Assembly (NCBI GenBank): GCA_903851365.1
Contig: CAINOB010000062.1
Location: 1-64,000, forward strand
From: an uncultured Bacteroidota bacterium
Lineage (GTDB): Bacteria; Bacteroidota; Bacteroidia; Bacteroidales; UBA12481
DNA length: 64,000 nt
Direction: 5' to 3'
A program made the position numbers and the translations under genes. Below are positions 58,493 to 64,000 of this stretch, in pieces. Position 1 is the first letter of the stretch; each line of letters starts with the position of its first letter. A model generated the notes under the pieces. The model was given only the letters and a program-made list of their open reading frames with translations, was not told the DNA's origin and made no database searches.

Positions 58493-59923
58493 CTACAATT
58501 TGTAATATTTCGTAATGAAATCGAGTAATAACCTGACACCGGTGCCTGTTCCGCCAATTCCACGATAACTGTCGCGGGTGGGTAAAAAGGCCGTTCCGGC
58601 GATATCGATATGTATCCAGGGATATTTTGTAAAGTGTTCAAGGAATTTACCGGCAGTAATTGCACCGGCATTCCGTCCGCCGATATTTTTCAGGTCGGCA
58701 ATTTCCGATTCTATCAGCTTGGCATAATCATCCCAGAGTGGAAACCTGACTAATCTTTCATGCACGGAAAATCCGGCTTCGATCAGCTGATTAAAGGTAT
58801 CATCGGGAGCGGTGCCCATGATTACTGAGCCCTGTGATCCGATGGCTACCTGCGCCGAACCGGTTAAAGTAGCCAGATCGACAACAAGTCCAGGCTCATA
58901 TTTTGAGGCATAGCTCAGGGCATCGGCCAGTATCAGCCTGCCCTCAGCATCGCAATTAAGAACTTCAACGGTAGTATTATCATGCATCCTGATCACATCG
59001 CCCGGAGCATAGGCATTGCCATCGGGCCTGTTATCCGTCGCCGGTATCAGGCCGATCGTGCGTACCGGCACACCCATGCGTGCCAAACCGATCATGGTAC
59101 CGGCTACCGCGGCGGCTCCGGCCATATCGCATTTCATTTCGTCCATGCTGCCGGCAGTGGGTTTGATGCTCAATCCACCGGTATCGAAAGTCACCCCTTT
59201 ACCTACTAGAACAAGCGGTGCCAGATTGACCGCATGCTCCGGTTCCCAGCTTAAAATAATAAATCTGGGTGGGTCAATGCTACCCCGGTTGACAGCCAGC
59301 AGGCCGCCCATCCGCAGCGATTCTATCTGTGTTTTATCGAGTATCTCCACCGAAATTCCCGTTTCATGGCATAACGCTGCCAGGTCCTCGCCAAGCTGAG
59401 GAGCATTCAGGTAGGAAACAGGTTCATTTACCAGGTCGCGGGTGATGTTGACAGCCTGGATTCTTGCATTCAGACGCCTGATCATGGCCGGGTCGCAATT
59501 CAGGATTCCCAGGCGATTAAAGGAGTGCTGTTTATCTTCCGGCTTTGAATAATACTTCAGAAACTGGTAATTACTCAGTGCAATCCCCTCGGCCAGAGCC
59601 TCAATCCATCCGGCTTGTCCGGTATGATCAACTATAACCATCTCCGACCATTTATTCCGGCAGACGATATCATGTAACTCGAAACCGCTGGTTCTCCAGT
59701 TCTCCAGCAGGGCGTCACCCTTCTTTGCCGGATCGGGAATCACGATAACATCAAAGTAACCGAACCGGTTAACCAGGATCAGTCGAAGATTATTATCGAG
59801 ACAAAGACTGATGTATTCCTTTTCTGCATCGGGCCAGTCATGAGCCCGCACCTCATCGGCACCGGTAAAAGCCAATATCCGGTTCTGAGTTGGCAGGATC
59901 AGGTCGCAATTATACAGTAACAT
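58493..59923 (-). CDS. pepA: Leucyl aminopeptidase (M17)
   Basis: 476 aa cytosolic metallo-aminopeptidase. The two-metal site is clear: LVGKGVTFDTGGLSIKP with catalytic Lys, MKCDMAGAAAV and VLNCDAEGRLILADALSYA with catalytic Arg, then VDLATLTGSAQVAIG. The first 150 residues form the divergent N-terminal domain. First gene of the pepA-pdxA-ruvA-sprA-gcvH unit, divergent from mqnC. The symbol is the usual one for the family; substrate range is not known. Confidence 0.93.
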   Translation of the reverse strand: MLLYNCDLILPTQNRILAFTGADEVRAHDWPDAEKEYISLCLDNNLRLILVNRFGYFDVIVIPDPAKKGDALLENWRTSGFELHDIVCRNKWSEMVIVDHTGQAGWIEALAEGIALSNYQFLKYYSKPEDKQHSFNRLGILNCDPAMIRRLNARIQAVNITRDLVNEPVSYLNAPQLGEDLAALCHETGISVEILDKTQIESLRMGGLLAVNRGSIDPPRFIILSWEPEHAVNLAPLVLVGKGVTFDTGGLSIKPTAGSMDEMKCDMAGAAAVAGTMIGLARMGVPVRTIGLIPATDNRPDGNAYAPGDVIRMHDNTTVEVLNCDAEGRLILADALSYASKYEPGLVVDLATLTGSAQVAIGSQGSVIMGTAPDDTFNQLIEAGFSVHERLVRFPLWDDYAKLIESEIADLKNIGGRNAGAITAGKFLEHFTKYPWIHIDIAGTAFLPTRDSYRGIGGTGTGVRLLLDFITKYYKL

Positions 59924-60026
59924 AAGGGAATAACGGATTTAAGGCCGTAAAGTTAAAAAAATCTGACCCAAACGGATGGGAGAGCCTGACAATTAGCCTA
60001 AATTGCGGCAGCAGAACCATAGAAAG

Positions 60027-61136
60027 ATGATCAACACAAGTGATTTAGCCCAAAAGGCTTACGATGGAGAATGGCTGAGGCACGACGAAGCGGTGTTTCT
60101 TTATCTGAATGCAAGTGACGGCGAATTGATGGAAACCGCGCATCAGATCAGGTTAAAACTGCATCCCGAACCGGTTGTTACCTGGATAATTGACCGTAAT
60201 GTCAACCTGACCAATGTTTGTGTTTCATTCTGTAAATTCTGCAATTTCTGCCGACGTGGACAGGATGATGATGCCTATATCACCACGATGGACCAGTATC
60301 GCGAAAAGATCGACCACCTTTTTAAGCTGGGCGGTCGTCAGCTACTTCTCCAGGGAGGCATGCATCCCACGCTGGGACTGGATTATTACCTATCACTATT
60401 TCGTGAACTCAAGAGTGAGTATCCCGCATTAAAACTTCATGCACTCGGACCGCCGGAGATTGTTCATCTGGCAAAAATGGAACAGACAGATTTTTCGAAT
60501 GTGCTCAGGGAGCTGCGAAAGGCTGGTTTGGATTCCCTTCCGGGAGCAGGAGCCGAGATCCTGGTTGACCGTGTGCGCCGCATCGTTTCGAAGGGGAAAT
60601 GCGGCACCGAAGATTGGCTGGAAGTGATGCGCGTTGCTCACCGCATGAAGTTGCCCACCTCGGCCACCATGATGTTTGGCCATGTGGAAACCCTCGAAGA
60701 GCGGGTTGAGCACCTGTTCAGGATCCGTGATCTTCAGGCGGAAAAGCCGGAGGACAGCCTTGGCTTTCTGAATTTTGTACCGTGGCCATTCATGGATGAA
60801 GGGACGGTTTTACGCGAAGAGATGAATATCCGCAATTCGGTGGATATCAGGCAATATATACGCTTATTAGCGCTGTCAAGGATTGTATTGCAGAATATCA
60901 GCCATATCCAGGCTTCGTGGCTGACTGTTGGGAAACCAGCCGGTCAGGTGTGTCTGCATGCCGGAGCCGACGATTTTGGATCGGTGATGATCGAGGAAAA
61001 TGTTGTATCCTCGGCCGGAGCACAAAACAAAATGGATGCAGCAGGAATGCGCGAAGCTATCCGGGAGGCCGGATTTACTCCACGATTGCGAAACCAGCTA
61101 TTTATGGAAGAGCTTGATAATATCGTTCCCGTTTGA
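60027..61136 (+). CDS. mqnC: Cyclic dehypoxanthinyl futalosine synthase (radical SAM)
   Basis: 369 aa from the ATG at 60027, which follows a GAAAG; a TTG start at 60003 would add eight unconserved residues. The radical SAM cluster motif CVSFCKFCNFC contains CxxxCxxC. LLLQGGMHPTLGLDYYLSLFRELK, LDSLPGAGAEILVDRVRRIV and LPTSATMMFGHVETLEERVEHL match MqnC rather than MqnE. It serves menaquinone synthesis by the futalosine route; the other mqn genes are not here. Its 3' end overlaps the convergent rseP by 39 bases. Confidence 0.9.
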   Translation: MINTSDLAQKAYDGEWLRHDEAVFLYLNASDGELMETAHQIRLKLHPEPVVTWIIDRNVNLTNVCVSFCKFCNFCRRGQDDDAYITTMDQYREKIDHLFKLGGRQLLLQGGMHPTLGLDYYLSLFRELKSEYPALKLHALGPPEIVHLAKMEQTDFSNVLRELRKAGLDSLPGAGAEILVDRVRRIVSKGKCGTEDWLEVMRVAHRMKLPTSATMMFGHVETLEERVEHLFRIRDLQAEKPEDSLGFLNFVPWPFMDEGTVLREEMNIRNSVDIRQYIRLLALSRIVLQNISHIQASWLTVGKPAGQVCLHAGADDFGSVMIEENVVSSAGAQNKMDAAGMREAIREAGFTPRLRNQLFMEELDNIVPV

Positions 61137-62417
61137 GTAAAGTACCAGTGCCAGTAAAAGCACCATACCTACTATCTGGGCATACTCCATAAACTTATCA
61201 TTCGGTTTTTTCCCTGTGATGATCTCAAATCCGAGGAAAAAGACATGACCGCCATCAAGAGCAGGGATAGGTAAAATATTCAGCACTGCCAGCATGATGG
61301 AGAGCAATGCCGTCATATTCCAGAATTTATGCCAGTCCCAGGCTGACGGGAAAATCTTGCCGATGGCAATAAATCCGCCAAGTGATTTATAGGCTCCAGT
61401 TTTTGGGCTAAAAATCATTTTCAGATCTTTCAGATAAGAAGAAATGGTTGTCACCCCCTTTTTTATACCGGCAGGGAAACAGGCAAAAAATCCATACCTG
61501 ATTTCCTTCTGCTCAAAAAACGATTCCGGATCTTTGCGATAAGCGCCGATCTTGCCATCCTTGGGCACAACAAGCGGAAAATTCAGCAGGGTACCGTTCC
61601 GGTCAACATTGATGATGACCGAATCGCCGACATGCTTTTTCAGTTCCATGAAGAACAGATCGAAGAACGGCAGTTTCTGTCCATTGATCCCGACGATCCT
61701 GTCATTAACCTGCATCCCGGCTTCTTTCGCCGGATAGCCCGCCATAAAATCCGATATAACAAATGGATAGGCATAATAGATGAAGCTCTTTTTCTCAATA
61801 AACTGGCTCACAAAATTGTCGGGAACGCTAACATCAACTTTCTGACCATTCCGTTCCACCTGAATTGTTTTAGCCTTTTTATAGACAATCTCAGGTACGA
61901 CATCCTTGAAATCCTCTACCTCACGGTTATCTACCGTAAGAATTTTATCGCCGTGCTGAAGGCCGATATTCAGTGCCAGGGTATCGCAAATAATACCAAA
62001 TTTCATGTTTTTTGTTGGCAGATAATTTTCGCCCCAGGCCAACAGCATCATGGAGTAGATGAGGAAAGCCAGCAGGATATTGAACAATACTCCGCCGAGC
62101 ATGATCAGGAGTCGCTGACCCGATGGTTTTGCCCTGAATTCCCAGGGTTGCGGAGGCAGTTTCATGGCTTCCTTGTCCATGGATTCATCGATCATACCCG
62201 AGATCTTGACATATCCGCCAAGTGGCAGCCAGCCGATACCATACTCAGTTTCTCCCCGCTTGATTTTAAACAGGGAGAACCATGGATCGAAAAAAAGGTA
62301 GAATTTCTCGACCCGAGTTTTAAAAATCCGGGCAAAAATAAAATGGCCGAATTCATGTATAATGACTAGCAGTGAGAGGCTTAACAGCAATTGAGCGGCT
62401 TTAATCAGGACTACCAT
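61098..62417 (-). CDS. rseP: Site-2 intramembrane protease RseP
   Basis: 439 aa. Zinc motif HEFGH at residues 21-25 in the first membrane helix; WLPLGGYVKISGM; two PDZ-like segments in the centre (GLQHGDKILTVDNREV and PAKEAGMQVNDRIVGINGQKL); and the second active-site motif LNILPIPALDGGHVFFLGFE near the C-terminus. It cleaves membrane-anchored regulators or signal peptides. Twelve bases after dxr. The terminal 13 codons overlap the mqnC 3' end on the other strand. Confidence 0.95.
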   Translation of the reverse strand: MVVLIKAAQLLLSLSLLVIIHEFGHFIFARIFKTRVEKFYLFFDPWFSLFKIKRGETEYGIGWLPLGGYVKISGMIDESMDKEAMKLPPQPWEFRAKPSGQRLLIMLGGVLFNILLAFLIYSMMLLAWGENYLPTKNMKFGIICDTLALNIGLQHGDKILTVDNREVEDFKDVVPEIVYKKAKTIQVERNGQKVDVSVPDNFVSQFIEKKSFIYYAYPFVISDFMAGYPAKEAGMQVNDRIVGINGQKLPFFDLFFMELKKHVGDSVIINVDRNGTLLNFPLVVPKDGKIGAYRKDPESFFEQKEIRYGFFACFPAGIKKGVTTISSYLKDLKMIFSPKTGAYKSLGGFIAIGKIFPSAWDWHKFWNMTALLSIMLAVLNILPIPALDGGHVFFLGFEIITGKKPNDKFMEYAQIVGMVLLLALVLYSNGNDIIKLFHK

Positions 62418-62429
62418 TGATGAAATTTT

Positions 62430-63575
62430 TTATACAAATGATGAGGCAATGGACCGGGCCTCCCGGTCGGATTCAATATATTCAGATAAACCGGCAACCG
62501 GTAAAAATGTTGCTTTTTGGAGAGTCTTTTCAATTATTTTGGTCATCCCGTAGAAGCCCAGGCGATCACTGAGGAAAGCCTCCACAGCGATTTCGTTTGC
62601 GGCATTCATGATGCAGGGCATATTTCCTCCGATGCGCATAGCTTCGAGTGCTATTGCCAGGTTCGGGAACCTCACCGGATCCGGAGCTTCGAAGGTAAGG
62701 CAGGGATAATCGGTAAAATTAAATTTCGGGAAGAGCCCGTTTAACCGTTGAGGGTAGCTCATGGCATATAAAATCGGCAGGCGCATATCCGGAAGACCCA
62801 GCTGAGCCTTGAGGGAACCGTCGCAGAACTGCACCAGTGAATGTACGATCGACTGAGGATGCACAATCACATCGATCTGTTCATGCCTGAGATTAAACAG
62901 CCAGCGGGCTTCGATCACTTCGAGGCCCTTATTCATGAGTGATGCTGAATCGATGGTGATCTTTGCACCCATGTTCCAGGTGGGATGCTTCAGTGCATCA
63001 TGAAAGGTAACTTTTTCGAGAGCCTTGATGTCCAGGTTCCGGAACGGACCCCCGGAAGCGGTGATATAGATCTTATCCACCTCGGCATGCTGTTCGCCCA
63101 TGAGGCATTGAAAAATAGCGCTATGCTCAGAATCCACAGGAAGCAGGTCGACTTTATTTTCGCTTGCCAGCCGAGTCACTAGTTCGCCGGCTACCACCAG
63201 GGTTTCCTTGTTGGCCAGGGCAATCTGCTTGCCGGCTTTTATCGCCTGGATAACCGGTATCAGTCCGGCAAATCCCACCATTGCAGCCAGCACCATATCC
63301 ACTCGATCACCGGTTACAGCTTGCTCGAGCGCTTCCTGTCCGCCACCTACGGTGATCGGCAAACCCGAGAGTGCAGTTTTTACCTTTTCCAGATGGCTAT
63401 GATCGGTAATTACCACAGTTGCCGGCAAAAAGCGGGCTGCCTGTTCGATAAGAAGTTTATAATTTGATCGGGCGGTGAGGACTTCAACGGCAAAATCGAC
63501 CGGATGATTTGCGATCACCTCGAGAGTTTGCCGGCCTATGGAGCCGGTCGATCCCAGGATAGCGATCCTCTTCAT
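62430..63575 (-). CDS. dxr: 1-deoxy-D-xylulose 5-phosphate reductoisomerase
   Basis: 381 aa; second step of the MEP isoprenoid pathway. NADPH site ILGSTGSIGRQTLEVI, LANKETLVVAGELV, metal/substrate motif LLPVDSEHSAIFQCL and the flexible loop around HPTWNMGAKITIDSASLMNKGLEVIEA are all standard. Its ATG shares one base with the stop of the upstream M23 gene (TAATG), so it is translationally coupled. Confidence 0.98.
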   Translation of the reverse strand: MKRIAILGSTGSIGRQTLEVIANHPVDFAVEVLTARSNYKLLIEQAARFLPATVVITDHSHLEKVKTALSGLPITVGGGQEALEQAVTGDRVDMVLAAMVGFAGLIPVIQAIKAGKQIALANKETLVVAGELVTRLASENKVDLLPVDSEHSAIFQCLMGEQHAEVDKIYITASGGPFRNLDIKALEKVTFHDALKHPTWNMGAKITIDSASLMNKGLEVIEARWLFNLRHEQIDVIVHPQSIVHSLVQFCDGSLKAQLGLPDMRLPILYAMSYPQRLNGLFPKFNFTDYPCLTFEAPDPVRFPNLAIALEAMRIGGNMPCIMNAANEIAVEAFLSDRLGFYGMTKIIEKTLQKATFLPVAGLSEYIESDREARSIASSFV

Positions 63576-64000
63576 TATTCGAATGCGATAAAGTGTTCAG
63601 GATTAAGGGGCCGGCCCAGGTGCCACAATTCAAAATGCAAATGCGGACCGGTAGTCAGTTCGCCCGTATTTCCCACGGTAGCGACCACTTCACCTGCTTT
63701 TACCCGGTCGCCCACCTTTTTAAACAACTCTTTATTGTGTTTATATACTGATACCAGGTTGTTGTCATGTTGTATCTGGACAGTAAATCCGGTTTCGGTG
63801 GTATAGTCGGAAAAGATCACAGTTCCGTCGAGCACTGCTTTTATTCCCTGGTTACTTGCGGTGGCGATATCCACTCCATAATGATGATTGGCATAATCGA
63901 AGTGTGCCATGACCAAACCACGGACAGGCGGGAAAAAATAGAGCTGGTTAAGGCTTCTGTTTTCTGCGGTGGCATTTTCAGGATTCAGGTTAAATCGTTG
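63575..64000 (-). CDS. M23 peptidase, 5' end beyond the window
   Basis: 142 codons visible, continuing past the right edge: the frame is open to base 64000, so the real start is not seen. The LytM zinc-site motifs are canonical: HYGVDIAT, VYKHN and TTGPHLHFELW. It probably cuts peptidoglycan cross-links. Unlike the other M23 protein here (11.4 kb), the HLH triplet is intact. Coupled to dxr by a TAATG overlap. Confidence 0.9.
   Translation of the reverse strand, partial: QRFNLNPENATAENRSLNQLYFFPPVRGLVMAHFDYANHHYGVDIATASNQGIKAVLDGTVIFSDYTTETGFTVQIQHDNNLVSVYKHNKELFKKVGDRVKAGEVVATVGNTGELTTGPHLHFELWHLGRPLNPEHFIAFE

Noticed and set aside
60003-60026. TTG start of mqnC
   Set aside because: Adds eight residues not expected in the family; the ATG at 60027 has a purine-rich GAAAG just ahead.

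Overview
The window is an ordinary chromosomal segment of a Bacteroidota bacterium, most likely an environmental Bacteroidales/Marinilabiliales-type lineage. The evidence is consistent across the window: the gliding/type IX secretion (T9SS) protein SprA, three cargo-like proteins with C-terminal T9SS sorting domains, a fused LpxC-FabZ enzyme, an IPExxxVDY-family gene beside rnc, weak Shine-Dalgarno sites, and repeated TAnnTTTG promoter elements. Nearly all of it is housekeeping. There is no prophage, insertion sequence, CRISPR array or rRNA. The window opens after a repeat pair and ends inside a peptidase gene.

Layout. 1-5.7 kb: a TPR-like secreted protein gene broken by an amber codon, then dprA, gdhA, tatD and ansA, with palindromic repeat elements between them. 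5.7-12.1 kb: tRNA-Ser(GGA), a small membrane protein, tatAC, leuS, an M23 peptidase and purN. 12.2-19 kb: acpP-fabF-rnc-IPExxxVDY, a two-component system and lepA. 19.2-22.4 kb: two paralogous T9SS cargo genes, the first translationally coupled to a RidA-family gene with a signal peptide. 22.4-27.8 kb: groESL, secG, a TPR protein, lptE and a sigma-54 activator. 27.8-37.8 kb: kdsB, then a tightly packed reverse-strand operon sufBCDSE-sufT-queG-beta-helix-GSCFA. 37.9-43.6 kb: thiL, then the lipid A genes lpxA, lpxC/fabZ and lpxD with an HD hydrolase. 43.7-48.6 kb: rimP-nusA-infB behind a terminator-like leader. 48.9-60 kb: gcvH, sprA, ruvA, pdxA and a leucyl aminopeptidase. 60-64 kb: mqnC, rseP, dxr and a partial M23 peptidase.

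How it fits together: the suf operon builds Fe-S clusters, and queG, whose product is an Fe-S enzyme, is in the same transcription unit. The lpx operon plus kdsB and lptE build and export lipopolysaccharide. sprA, the two cargo paralogs and the beta-helix protein belong to the T9SS surface programme. mqnC points to menaquinone synthesis through futalosine.

The most unusual material is non-coding. A dispersed GAGYTGCCAACTY palindrome family lies between genes, and one copy includes the tatD start codon in a hairpin. Two pyrimidine-rich low-complexity repeat families occur both between genes and inside coding sequence, in queG and in the signal peptide of the first gene. There is a 37-bp tandem repeat behind groEL, a possible attenuator before rimP, and a palindromic candidate operator at the suf promoter. 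I saw no clearly new multi-gene system. The closest candidates are the exported RidA coupled to a T9SS cargo gene, and the repeat families that enter coding sequence.
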